From Tamarix chinensis (lineage: Eukaryota > Streptophyta > Magnoliopsida > Caryophyllales > Tamaricaceae): a stretch of DNA of 64,000 nt. Below the pieces are notes generated by a model. That model saw only the letters and a program-made list of their open reading frames with translations. It ran no database searches and had not been told where the DNA came from. The stretch covers positions 1,737,623 through 1,801,622 of the forward strand of contig CM060172.1 of assembly GCA_030549775.1 (NCBI GenBank), in the 5' to 3' direction. A program made the translations under genes and the position numbers. Position 1 is the first letter of the stretch, and every line of letters begins with the position of its first letter. This document shows, in pieces, positions 45,401 to 56,805 of the stretch.

Positions 45401-47815
45401 TTATAAAGGGTGATTGGTGACCTAATAAGTGTGGGAGATAGTTTGGTAACCTAAACCGAGTAAGGATGTGGCTTAGAACAACTATGCGTGGGTTACGTGC
45501 CTTGTGTGCCATATGTTATGCCATATTGTGTACTTTATGCTTAATGATTAATCAGTTGTAGCGCAACTTGGAGTGAAGGTATGCTTATGCGACTTCCTTA
45601 TGGCATGTGGATGATGATTATATATGTTGTGCATACGATGTTATATGATGTGACCCTCTAGGATATGCGTACTAGAATGTTTAATAATAGGATATGGGGT
45701 GAAAGGATAAAAAGGAACAAATGGGAAGTGAGTTGACTAAGGGGACATGAGATTGACCTTATTATCTCACGATCCATGAGGAGGAAAATAAAAGGAGGTC
45801 ATGATCAAGATGAACAAGTGATGTAACTCTTGCATGGGAGATTTCTAGGGTTTGCATGGGGTGGATGGAGTCAGTAGGGGATGATCCTTACGTAAGAAAG
45901 GTGCTAAGGTTTTGAGTAGCCAACTAGGTTTTCACGATCACATGTATAATTGGTGAGTAGAGTGATAGGATTTGGGTTGAATCTAAATGAGATGAGGTAT
46001 TGGACGATAAAAGAAAGATTGGGCCACGTAGGTCCGATTAGGGTTTCAAGGGAAAACCCTAGAGAGTGGTAGTGAGAGAATTTGGATGTTATAAGGTGAT
46101 GGGCCTTAACCCACACCCTTAGGAGTTGGGATTTCGTTACGAGTAAATGGAAGGAGGAATGGATGTTAGGGTGTGATAAGAGGCGCAGAAGTTTCAAGAT
46201 ATGGGACAGGCTCTCTCGGGAGGATAGAAGTAGAGGTTAGTGACATGCATGTCTAGGGTGAAATACTTTCGAAAAAGATATGAATAAGACACTAATCATT
46301 TAAAGTGGAAGATTATTGAGCCAGGCCCAGACCGATCCACCGGCTATAATAGTGGGGTTCCCGCACTTGCATAGATATATATAATCCGAGATGATTGAAT
46401 AATGATGGACTCATAGTTTAAGGCCTAGAAGTATTGATTGTACATTATGACTTATTAATCTGTGATGGACTTGTTAAGTATGTGATTGCGTTGTATGCAT
46501 TCTCATTATATATGTATATAGTATTGTATCATGTGTTGCATTGTGAGCCTACTTTTATGTGTGTTTTAAAGGGTTACTGAGTACCATAGTACTGAAGAGT
46601 TCTATTCGTGGGCCCCCTGCCTATTCAATGGGTAGTGTCCCTTACAGGTCCATTTTCAGGTGCTACTCAAGTGGGCAACGGGAAAGAGTGTAAGGAAATT
46701 TATCCGGACTTTTAGGGTTTCCTTCTTTCTCTTTTACTCCTTGATTTGAATATATTCTTTGATCTTGTAACCGCCATTGGTGGAATTTATTCTTGTAAAT
46801 GGTTTATTGTGCTACTCTGATTTTTAATATGGTTTGAATTTCTAGCAGTTGGTATTTTATTTTCTAGCCTTAGCACTTGGTACTGGAATGGTATGAGTGA
46901 ACCAGTTTGGTACTAAGTGTGGCAGTAATATCCCCAGAATTCACAAGTCTTGTTATTTCGCTTTTGCTAAATCTTTTAATAAAACGAAATTTTTCTGCAG
47001 TCAATTTTGGGGGTGTTACATCCTCCACTTAGGATTTTCTTCCCAAACCCTAGCAAAGTTCCTCATGCACCATTATACCAACCTACGTACTATTTTTCAC
47101 CAATGGAATCCAATCACCTCCACACCTCTTCCCTTACCTTACTTTAATCCCAAGACAACTTTTCCCACGTAGGGATCATCCTGATGCAAAAACCATCCAT
47201 CCCATGTAAATCCTAGACCATGTAAGATTCACATCACTCTCTTATTTTTTCCATATTATCCATTTATTTGTCCACCCATACGTCATGAGGCCCATAGGTC
47301 ATTCTTACTTTCCGCTAGCCAACTCATTTCCTTTTCTCACTCTCATCCTTTTACCCCACACCATATCTTTAAAGTCTCCTAGCATGCATGTCCTAAAGGA
47401 CCACATTACATAAGCACCACAAGCACAACATATATATCATTTTACACATGCCATAAAGAGAATACATATACTTACCTTAACTCTGTGTTACGCTGCAAGT
47501 AAGTGGTCATAATCACATAAGTCACACAAACATATCATAACACATAACATACAAAGCACATAACATACATATTAGGCCTTAACTATATTTTTACCTAAAA
47601 TGATACCTGTCTTAGAGCACACTCATATACCTCCTTAGGATTTGGACTTAGTTCACCTATAAGAGGGAAATACTAAGGTTAACTTCCCTCTTACCAACTT
47701 TATCATTATTTCCTACTTACCTTTATCATAACCTAGTATTAGGGATATCAATAATAATAGTAGCTTTATTAGTAAAAATAAGGGTATTATTCTTAAAATA
47801 TTTAAGCATGTTATT

Positions 47816-48660
47816 TGATGCGTGCACGGTTAGAGTTTTAGATTTAGATGGAGTTTATATGGAGTATTTGATGAGTATGGATTATGGAGGTTAATGATGG
47901 GGATTCGAAGGGGTGGATGATGATGGAACACGAGGTAGAAGGGTAAATTAATCTTTAAACCACACAGAAATAAAGATTAAGGTTTCGAGAACAAAACCGT
48001 TCACACAGATTCGGTTTTATTTCGAGATGATTCGAAACAAATCGTTCACACAGATTCGACTTGTTACAAGATGAACCCACACAGAATTCAGGTTTAAGCA
48101 ATGCTTAAGGTTGTTCTTCTTATTCAAGTTGTGTCTTTCTACTCGGGTTCCTATGGTTTATATAGCCAAGGAACCGAGCATCTTTTCAAAAGATTACAAG
48201 CATATTCCCTCCCAAAAGCATTAATTCCCTTAAGGCTAGCTAGTTAATATTTAGTCACTAATTGACTAAAAGTAAATAACAGTAACTCCCTTCCAAAACC
48301 ATTAATTCCCTTAATACTAGTTAGTTAATATTTAGTCACTAATTGACTAAAAGTATAACTCCCTCCCAAAAGCATTAATTCCCTTAAGACTAGCTAGTTA
48401 ATATTTAGTCACTAGTTGACTAAAAGTAAATAACAATAACTCCCTCCCAAAAGCATTGATTCCCTTAAGACTAGCTATTTAATATTTAGTTACTAATTGA
48501 CTAAAAGTAAATAACAATAACTAGTACTTAGACATAAATGTTACGTTAGCTAACAAACGCTGCATGAAGCCATGCATACTCCTCCATGTTTATGTATCTA
48601 CGTAGAGTAGTGTAGCCATCTTATTTGGTGATGTGTCCTGTGACTCTGCTCCCGCATCAC
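47816..48660. mobile_element. 845-bp unclassified element in D
   Basis: It is bounded by TGATGCG on the left and CGCATCAC on the right, an inverted repeat of seven bases, with TGTTATT duplicated at 47809-47815 and 48661-48667. Inside are repeated TTCACACAGATTCG words (47990-48060), a TATA-like box GGTTTATATAGCC (about 48150) and a four-unit tandem array. No protein is encoded. It could be a solo LTR of another family or a MITE; the 7-bp duplication fits neither perfectly. Confidence 0.6.
48206..48522. repeat. Four-unit tandem array (81/73/81 bp) with internal dyad
   Basis: The units begin TCCCTCCCAAAAGCATTAAT at 48206, 48287, 48360 and 48441. The second unit is shorter by eight bases (AAATAACA-like tail missing). 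Each unit has TTAGTCACTAATTGACTAA or a variant, an interrupted palindrome TTAGTCA/TGACTAA. Confidence 0.85.
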
Positions 48661-48721
48661 TGTTATTAGTCAAAATAGGTTTATGTAGTTATTTTGGTCC
48701 ATGGTAAGGTATTATTAATAA

Positions 48722-48905
48722 TATTAACAATACTAAAGATAATAAATATAATAATAATAATGATGATAATAGTTATAATAATAATAATAATTTGAATAAT
48801 AATAATAATAATACTAGTAATAATAAAATAGTAACGATAATGATAATAATAATAACAATAACAATAACGATAATAATAATAATAATGATGATGATGATGA
48901 TGATG

Positions 48906-48967
<62 letters not shown>

Positions 48968-49015
48968 AGTAATGTCAATGTTAATAATAATAATAATAAT
49001 AATAATTACACAAAT
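48722..49015. repeat. TAA microsatellite in D
   Basis: A long run of ATA/AAT units with interspersed GATGAT units (near 48885-48908). The same kind of tract is at the equivalent place in F and G. The all-Ile/Asn frame through it is not a gene. Confidence 0.9.
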
Positions 49016-49143
49016 TATACTTAAGGGCTAGGAAGGTTAGGGTGCAACCTAGTGGTGGCGGCAACTAGGTGGTGGTGGAGGAGGAAGTGGAGGGTCTGAG
49101 AGGTGGTTTTTTAGGGCTAGAAGAGGGAGAGTGAGATGGTGGT

Positions 49144-50127
49144 TGAAATGCCCCAAAGCTTAATTTTTAAGAATTTAGTTAAATAAGGATTTATTAGAAA
49201 AATTAATTAAATAAATTATTTTTATTAAAATAAAAGGAAATTAATGAGGGTAAATTAAGAAGAAATTTATAAATATTTTATTGAGGAAAAATTAGGGTGT
49301 TTGGTTAATTAAAATGGAATTTAGAAAAAATCTTTTAAAAATTCTAAATTAGCCTAAAAAGAAAATTAAATATTATTTTATTTAAAGATTATTATTTTTA
49401 AATATCCCCAATATCCTAATTAATTTAATTAACCCAACCCACTATTTTTATTTTTTCCTTTTTCCTTTTTCTTTCTTTCTTTTCTTTTCTTTTTCTTTCT
49501 TCTTCTTTTCTTTTTCTTCCTCCCCTCTCCGAACTGGGCCTATCCCGCGATCGAGACTCTTTTCTTTTTCTCTTCTCCTTTGGCGGCCCGGCAAGCCGCG
49601 TTTTGGCACCATTTTTTTTTACATCCACCGGGCCGGTTCGCTTTCTTTTCGTTCCTTTCTTTTTTCTCCTCAACCGCCCGGTCCAGACCCCCCACCTTCT
49701 TCTTCCTTTCTCTTCTTCTTCCCTAGTGTCAACCTGCAACTACCCGAGGATTCCGCTGCCGGCTATACCCGATTTGACCAGCCATTTTCCCCTCTCTCCC
49801 TCGCCAATTCGACGGCCATGTTGACCCAACCAACCTTTCCTCTCTTTTTGCGCACGATCCTCCCTTTCCTACGCCACTTTCTTACCACGACCTAGATTTT
49901 TGTCGGCCAAATGATGCCACCGGCAAACCCTAACCCTACCCGCTCTATTCCTTTGCCAACCCACATAACTTACCCTCTCATTTAAACTCTATAAATACCC
50001 ATAACTAGCCTGATCTTGGGACTTTTTCCCTCAATCCAGCAAAATCACTCCTATGCATCGCTGCCATTTTAGATGCTTCGTCCGCTGCTGTCGGCCAACT
50101 TCGCCGCCTCCTCTACCCACCTAAGTC
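49144..50127 (+). mobile_element. E: long LTR of the TGAAAT subfamily, first segment
   Basis: It starts TGAAATGCCCC (left flank GTGGT). An AT-rich start is followed by a pyrimidine-rich tract from about 49430. Its start motif equals the reverse complement of the right ends of F (GGTATTTCA) and G (GGCATTTCA), so it is the same subfamily in the opposite orientation. It is broken by F at 50128 and continues at 55650-55735 and 59627-60018. Confidence 0.65.
49990..49997 (+). promoter_or_regulatory. TATA box of LTR E
   Basis: CTCTATAAATACCC lies 846 bp from the LTR start. The same TATAAATACCC occurs in reverse in F and G at a similar distance from their LTR starts, so it is probably the LTR promoter. 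Transcription would begin about 30 bp on and run into the rest of the LTR. Confidence 0.55.
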
Positions 50128-50904
50128 TGTAACACCCCAAAATTTACTACTTTTTTTATTTTTTAAAAGCGGAATAATTTAAAATTGAAAACCCGTTAAT
50201 TCTGGGGTTGTTACCGCCACACTTAGTACCAAACCGGTTTACTCCGACTGTTCCAGTACCAAGTGCTAAGGCTAAAAAGATTATTTTCAAACTTAACTCG
50301 AAAGTTCATAAAATGAATTAAAAAGATCATAACAAAGAAATCAGAGTACGCATAAAAGTTTATAATCGATAATAAGATAGAAATCAGAGTGTGAAATCAA
50401 AATTCCTCGGAGGGAATAATCTTACAATCGATAAAAGGTTTAATTGAAATACTCAATACAAGGTAATAAATCATAAAAGGGTAAATTCCGATACAAAAAA
50501 AAAATTAGAAGAAGAAGATAAAGTAATAAGAAGAGTGAATCCGACCATACTACTCTCGAACTTGGAGCTAAAAATGCTCAACACCTAGCTCCGCCTGATG
50601 TCTCGCCCACCTGCACAAAGTTAGAAGGGCCTACTATTCGTGTGATTAAGCAGCACCTATGAAAAGGGTGATCAGTACGCTACGTACTGAGCAAGGTAAC
50701 CGTGCACTAAGGCCAACACAAAAATCACATAAACCATGTAGAAGAAATAACAAAAGCATAGAAACCATCATGATATCATACTATCATACAATCATTCGGT
50801 AGATACATAAGGCCCAATTATAGTCCGAATAAATTACTTAATTAATCTCTGATCGAAATCGATTCACACCATACTTTTTTATCAAATCCATGCGAGTACA
50901 GGAA

Positions 50905-51260
50905 CCTCCCACTATTTTAGCCGGTGGGTCGGTCACTTGCGGGACATCAGGTCCACACCACTATTATTTGCCGGTGGATCGGTCACTTATAGGGTAAAAC
51001 CCTAACCACTATTCCTTACCGATGGATCGATTCGGTTCCTGCTCGCGTAGTGTTCCATTGTAAGTAATTAGTATCTTTTAAGTGCCTTAGCAAAACTCTG
51101 GTTTGTGTTTATCGAGCTTGGGATCCCCCACTATTATAGCCGATGGGCCGGTCACTTGCGGGACATTAGGTCCACACCACTATTATTCACCGGTGGATCG
51201 GTTACTTATAGGGTAAGAAATCTAACCACTATTCCTAACCGGTGGATCGGCTGGACCCGA
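50905..51260 (-). repeat. Two triplets of CCACTATT...CCGGTGGATCGG dyads in F
   Basis: Six units begin at about 50909, 50959, 51003, 51130, 51177 and 51227. Each has CCACTATT, 4-8 bases, then CCGGTGG(A/G)TCGG, in which CCAC pairs with GTGG. Each triplet is followed by a TTCCATTGTAAGT or TTCACTTTAAGTG spacer, so the whole set is a duplicated unit of about 220 bp. Confidence 0.8.
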
Positions 51261-51674
51261 CTAAAAAATCTTTCACTTTAAGTGATTAATGTCTTAAGTA
51301 TCTTATTCAGAAGCCTTTTCCCCGAGATATGCATAAATCACCTCTTCTACACTTATCCTCCAACTGACTCGTATCATATCATGAGAACCCTGCACCTTCT
51401 AACTTGTCCAACAACCTTCCTCTATACTCAAACTCACACCAGAACTCCAACACCAAAATATGTGGGTCAAGGCCCACTACTACACACCTCCAAGTCCACT
51501 TATTTCCTTACTCTAGGGTTCTTCCCAAAAACCCTAATTTAGGTGTAAGTGGCCCATCCTATTCCACCTCACACAACCCAAATCATTTTAACACCCCATT
51601 TTTCACAACCCAATGATCCCATATTCATCATCATACTTTATTCCCCAAGTACACATATGTTACCACCAAACCCT

Positions 51675-52020
51675 AGTTAGTCATATCAGAACCATAGTTA
51701 ACCACTCCAAACCCTAATTAACCACATCAAACCATAATTAACCACTCTAAACCATAATGAGCCACTCCGAACTCTAGTTAATCACAATAAACCATAATTA
51801 ACCACTCCAAACCATAATGAGCCACTCCGAACCCTAGTTAATCACAACAAACCATAATTAAACACTCCAAACCACAATTAGCCACTCCAAACCCTAGTTA
51901 ATCACAACAAACCATAATTAGCCACTCCAAACCCTAGTTAATCACAACAAACCATAATTAACCACTCCAAACCATAATTAGCCACTCCAAACCCTAGTTA
52001 ATCACTCCAAACCCTAATTT
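51675..52020 (-). repeat. 20-bp repeat with 60-bp higher-order unit in F
   Basis: Twenty-base modules such as AACCATAATTAACCACTCCA alternate with AACCCTAGTTAATCACAAC-type modules. The string AAACCATAATTA recurs at 51729, 51789, 51849, 51909 and 51949, that is 60, 60, 60 and 40 bp apart. So three modules form the larger unit, and one copy has lost a module. Confidence 0.85.
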
Positions 52021-52169
52021 AGTCTCCTCCATACCCTTATATTGTCCTACGTACTATTTTTCACCAAAAACTTCTAACCACCCAAATAACTCTTCTATTA
52101 CCTTCCTTACATCCCAAGTCAACTTTTCATACGTAAACTTTACTCCCATGCAGACGCTAGCCTCCCCAT

Positions 52170-52640
52170 GCAAACCTTCAAACTTTTTCACGCAAACCCT
52201 AAAACTTCCATGTGAAACCCTAGATTCAACCATGAAACCCTAGATCCATCCATGCAAAACCCTAGATTCTACCATACAAAACCCTGGATTCAATCCATAC
52301 AAAACCTTCAAACTTTTTCACGCAAACCCTAAAACTTCCATGTAAAACCCTTGATTCAACCATGAAACCCTAGATCCATCCATGCAAAACCTTAGATTCC
52401 ACTATACAAAACCTTGGATTCAATCCTACAAAACCCTAAGTCCATCCATACAAAACCCTAGATTCCTCCCTGCCGAAACCAAAGCTTCCTCCATGCAAAC
52501 CCCATAGATTAGATTCTCTCACACGAAACCATAGATTAGATTCTCCCATACAAAACCATAGATTAGATTCTCCCATACAAAACTATAGATTTGATTCTCC
52601 CATGCAACACCATATATAGATTAAATTCTCTCATACAAAA
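52170..52640 (-). repeat. AACCCTAGA-rich repeats in F
   Basis: CATGCAAAACCCTAGATTC-type units repeat. A block beginning AAACCTTCAAACTTTTTCAC is duplicated with a 130-bp period (52172 and 52302), followed by CCATAGATTAGATTCTCCC units about every 35-40 bp. The CCCTA words look telomere-like but are never adjacent CCCTAAA copies. Confidence 0.75.
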
Positions 52641-53159
52641 CCATATATTAGATTCTCCCTTACAAAACCATAGATTACCCATTTTATTCTTCTACTCATG
52701 GATCATTAAAATACTTAGGTCAACTCACACCCTTTGGTCAACTTATTCCCCTTTGGTCACTTACTCCTCTTAGTCAACCTCTTTCCCTTTTAGTTAACTT
52801 ACTTCCCTTGGCCAACTTCTTTCCCCCATTCTCCTTTTTTCATCATTTCCCCCACACAAACCACATCAGCATCCTCACATGCATATCTTACAGGGTCACA
52901 ATACAATCATCACATATCACAAATACATAATACACATGCTACATGATAACACACGAAATAATTACAATAATGAACATAGGATGCATAACATACAAAGCAT
53001 ATAATGCACATCAATACACATAAGGCCTTAGTAACACCCTTACCTAAAACGACATCGGTCTTAGAGCACGTTTCTACGCCTCCTTAGAGCTTTGACTGAT
53101 CTCACCTATATGAGGGAAAAACTAAAGATTAGATTCCCTCCTACTAAAAATACTATTAA

Positions 53160-53806
53160 TTACTAACTTATTCTAAGACTAGGGTTTTGATAAAATAATA
53201 AAATATTAATAATAATAACCATTAACTAATTACTAAATTTGTCTAAAAATATCAGAAATAATAGTAATATTATAAAAGTTGATAATATAAAGTTGAAGAA
53301 TTTATCCTAATAATAATAACAATAATGATACCAAAATAATAATAGCAAAGATACTAAAAATAATATCAATGTTAATATAAACAAGAATAATAGTAACAAT
53401 AATAATAAAAAAAGCATTACTCAAAAACATAGTGAAATAAGGGCTTTAGCCCTTTTACCAAAATAGTAATAATGATAATAACATTAATACGAAATAATAA
53501 TAATAATAATGAAAATAGAAATAATGTAAATGATAAAAACCATAATAATATTACAAAAATAATAATAATTATAATGGTAATAATAATAATGATAATAATC
53601 GAAGATAAAATGAAGTATGGTTTTGACCCTACATTGAATAATAATAAACTCAATAAATAATAATAATAATAATAACAACAACTACAACACTAATAATAAT
53701 AAACGCTAATGATAATAAGACTTGATATTTATAATACTACTACTACAACTCAAAATAGGCACAATAGGGTTTCAACCCTATATAGAATAATAATACTCAC
53801 AATGAA

Positions 53807-53869
<63 letters not shown>

Positions 53870-54180
53870 CGCACAACAATAACAACAATAACAATAATAA
53901 TAACAACAACATTAATAGCAAAATAGTTGTAATAATAATAATGAAATAATAATAATAATTTTGAAATAATAATAATAATAATAAATAAATAAATAAATAA
54001 AATAAAATAAAATAAAAACTCATAATAATACTAATAATATTAATAATACTAATACTAATAATCTACTAAGCCACATAGGGTAAGCCCTAATAAGAAATAA
54101 TAATACTAATAATATTGAACTTAATAATAATAATAATATCAATACATAATATTAATAATAATAATATTTGAATAATAGGC
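53160..54180 (-). repeat. TAA-rich microsatellite region in F
   Basis: About 1 kb of AAT/AAC/GAT triplets, broken twice by single-copy words (GGGCTTTAGCCC at 53440, GGGTTTCAACCC at 53768), each an inverted repeat about ten bases long. Open frames here give poly-Asn, Ile, Leu or Tyr and are not genes. Confidence 0.85.
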
Positions 54181-54239
54181 TAAAATTGAAATAAAATTAA
54201 AATAAATTTAATTAAATAGGGAAAAAAGGTTGAGAGGGT

Positions 54240-55380
54240 TTAGGGTTCAACCTTAGGTTGGTGGTGATAGGCAACGCGCGGCGGTGGTGCACGGCGGCAC
54301 CGGCGGTGGCTAGAAAAAGGGAAGAAAAGGGGAAAAAATTGAATGTTGGGAAAAGGATAGGGAGAAAGAAGGTGGGGGTTGGGGTGTTTAAGACTGCCTA
54401 GAGGGAAAGGAGTTGAATGAGGGTGGCGGCGCACGGCAGCGCCGAATGGAGAAGAAGAAGAGAAAGAGAGGAGGAGAGGGAGAAAGGGGAAAAGAAAGGT
54501 AGGGGAAGGTAGAGGGTGGCATGCAGAACATGTTGGGAGGTGAAAGGAGCGGCGGCATCGACAAAAGTGGTGGCGGACGGCAGTGCGAAGGGTGGTAGGG
54601 GCAGAAAATAGGTTGATTGAGAAGGAAAATTTACACGGCCGAGGTGGCTCGTGTAGGAAGAATCGAGGGATTAGGGAGGTTTGGTTAGGTAGAGGACAAT
54701 GCAATGAAGGCTTAGGTGGGTGGAGTGGGTCGTGTGGTCGGCCGATGGCGGCGGAACTGGTGTCTGAAAAGGCGGCGGTGACAAGAGGTGAGTTTTTAGA
54801 AATTTGGGAAAAGCTTTGAGATCCAACTAATGAGGGGTATTTATAGAGTTTAGAAGAGAGGGTAGGGTTCTGTGGGTTGGCTAGGGGGTAATGCAGGTAG
54901 GGTTCCGGTCACCGGCGGTGGTGGTTGGCCGGTGGAAGTTAATTTTGGGGTAGGGGTATGCGCAGGAAAAAGGGGGAAAACTGCACGAGAAATAGGAGAA
55001 GTAGGTTGGGCAATGGGGTCGACGGATCAGCAGGGAAAAAATATGAGGGAAATGGCCGATCAAAGGGGCTAGATCGGCGGCGAAAAACCAGGGACCGGGG
55101 GCGGTAGAGTTATAGCCGACGACGAAGGAAGGAAGAAGAAAGGAGGAAGAAAGGTGGGGGCTGGACCGGCGGTCTGGGGAGAAAGAAAAGAAAGAAAAAG
55201 GAAGGAACTAGGCCAGACGACAGGTAAAATCATTCATAAACCAAACGGTGCGTTTTGATAGGAAAAGAAGAAAGGTGTCGCGCGGTGAGGGAGAAGGAAG
55301 GAAAAGGGGAACGGCTACACGGGCTAGGTCGCGTTGAAGGAAATGAAGGAGGGAAAAGGAGGATTGAGCTGCGGAAGTTA
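54240..55380 (-). other. Purine-rich tract of F
   Basis: The reverse complement of the pyrimidine-rich tract of E, with matching words (for example GGTTCAACCTTAGGTTGGTGG against CCACCAACCTAAGGTGGAACC at 59978). Low-complexity frames on either strand are by-products. Confidence 0.7.
54839..54846 (-). promoter_or_regulatory. TATA box of LTR F
   Basis: On the minus strand CTATAAATACCCC, about 805 bp from the LTR start at 55649. This matches the box of E and G in sequence and position. Confidence 0.55.
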
Positions 55381-55649
55381 ATTTGGAACTATTTTCTCCA
55401 TCTTATTTTAAATAAAATAATTTATTTGATTAATTTCCAAAATAAAATTATTAAATTGTTTTCCAAAATAAAATCTTTAATTAGTAAAAATACCCAATTT
55501 TCTCCTAATTAAAATACTTATAAATTTCTTCTTGATTTGCCCTAACTAATTCCCTTTAATTTTAATAAAAATAATTTATTTAATTAATTTTTCTAATAAA
55601 ACCTTATTTAACTATAATTCATATAATTAGAAATTTTCAGGGTATTTCA

Positions 55650-55735
55650 AAATCCTCCCTGCACCACCCTCTAACCAACTACGCCGCCCTTCTCCCTCGA
55701 TTCTCCCTACATGAGCCACCCTGGCTGTGCAAAGT
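55650..55735 (+). mobile_element. E: second segment between F and G
   Basis: Pyrimidine-rich E sequence 86 bp long (CCACCCTCTAACC, CGCCGCCCTTCTCCC) left between two separate minus-strand solo LTRs. Confidence 0.6.
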
Positions 55736-56454
55736 TGTAACACCCCCAAAATTTACACATTTTTTTAAAAACAATACTTAAAAATTAAAACCGTAAATTC
55801 TAGGGATGCTATCGCCACACTTAGTACCAGACTGATTCACTCCTACCGTTCCGGTACCAAGTGCTAAGGCTAAGAAAACACTACATATAACATCATTAAT
55901 AATCCAAATTCATAAATATGAAAATCAGAGTACGTGTAAGTCTTTACACAATCCAAAATACGAGAGTTAGTTTTTCAGGGAAAAGAGATAACTACAATAA
56001 TAAAATTGTTCTGAAGTGTTAATCATAAATAAAGAAAATAAGAAGAATAATCTCAAATGGAAAGCCGGCCACGTCACTCCAAAAACCGATCCAGTCCAAT
56101 CATCACTCGGCCCCACCTGATGTCCCATAGACATCAATAGCATCAAAATAAGCATCTTCTACCTACAACAGGTCAGATGAGCCTTCTGCTTGTGGGAATG
56201 AGCATCACCCATGAAACGGGTGATCAGTACGCTACATACTGAGTAAGGTAACTGAGCACTAAGGCCATCATACAAAATTCACACAACCAATGCATAATAA
56301 TAAAGGAGCATAGAATTCAATCATAATACCAGAAGATAAAATAAATGCACAGGTGAAATACCATGATTCAATATATATCATATTATTTACTTCATCAAGC
56401 CTTTATCGAATTTATTTTCACACCATGCTCTTTATCAAGTCCATGCGAGTACGG

Positions 56455-56805
56455 GAACCCCACTATTTTTGCCAGTGGATTGGTCTCTAGGGCACTTTTG
56501 GCTCCTGACCACTATTCTAGCCGGTGGATTGGTAACTTAGGGTACATGCCCTACCACTATTATATGCCGGTGGATCGGTCTGGCCCCTTCTCGCACTGTG
56601 TTCCACTGTAAGTCATTAGTGTCTTCCCATATCTTAACAACATATATGGTTTGGTTTATTGAGTTCGGGATCCCCCACTATTTTAGCCGGTGGATCGGTT
56701 ACTAGGGTAACATACCCTACCACTATTATACACCGGTGGATCGGTCTCTAGGCTACCGCAGTACCTAGCCACTATTATGCCGGTGGATCGGTCTGGGCCC
56801 GACTC
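56455..56805 (-). repeat. Two triplets of dyads in G
   Basis: Units begin at about 56459, 56510, 56551, 56676, 56720 and 56770, spaced as in F. The same CCACTATT...CCGGTGGATCGG pattern and the TTCCACTGTAAGT spacer are present. Confidence 0.8.

Larger units (their letters stand above)
42624..47020 (+). mobile_element. A3: 4.4-kb solo LTR inserted in D
   Basis: It starts TGTAATTCTCC, ends GGGGGTGTTACA, and has a perfect duplication TCCTC at 42619-42623 and 47021-47025. Its end block aligns with A1. It carries a pyrimidine-rich tract (42940-44110), a short-period array (44817-45400), the TATCGGTAAGG block shared with A1 and A2, and one dyad near 46320-46345. It has no coding domain or internal primer site. 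Confidence 0.88.
47021..49143 (-). mobile_element. D: minus-strand long LTR, second segment
   Basis: After the duplication TCCTC the sequence matches the middle of F: CCTACGTACTATTTTTCACC (47081 versus 52050) and TTAGAGCACAC followed by CCTCCTTAG (47610-47640 versus 53060-53090). A TAA-rich microsatellite and a purine-rich tract begin, then E enters at 49144. An 845-bp element sits at 47816-48660. The true LTR start of D is not in the window. Confidence 0.65.
50128..55649 (-). mobile_element. F: 5.5-kb solo LTR inserted in E
   Basis: It begins TGTAACACC (its 3' end in reverse) and stops at GGTATTTCA. The flanks AAGTC (50123-50127) and AAATC (55650-55654) are a duplication with one change. 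It holds the conserved 150-bp block, two triplets of dyads, two AACCCTA-rich arrays, the TTAGAGCAC block, a TAA-rich microsatellite, a TATA box and a purine-rich tract. E sequence is pyrimidine-rich on both sides. No coding domain is seen. Confidence 0.8.

Noticed and set aside
48792..49031. Poly-Ile/Asn/Tyr/Leu open frames over TAA repeats (also 53417-54023)
   Set aside because: Translations of microsatellites.
51675..52020. CRISPR-like regular repeats
   Set aside because: The modules are contiguous with no unique spacers, and the DNA is plant nuclear.
52170..52640. Interstitial telomere
   Set aside because: CCCTA words are separated by other sequence; no run of CCCTAAA copies is present.
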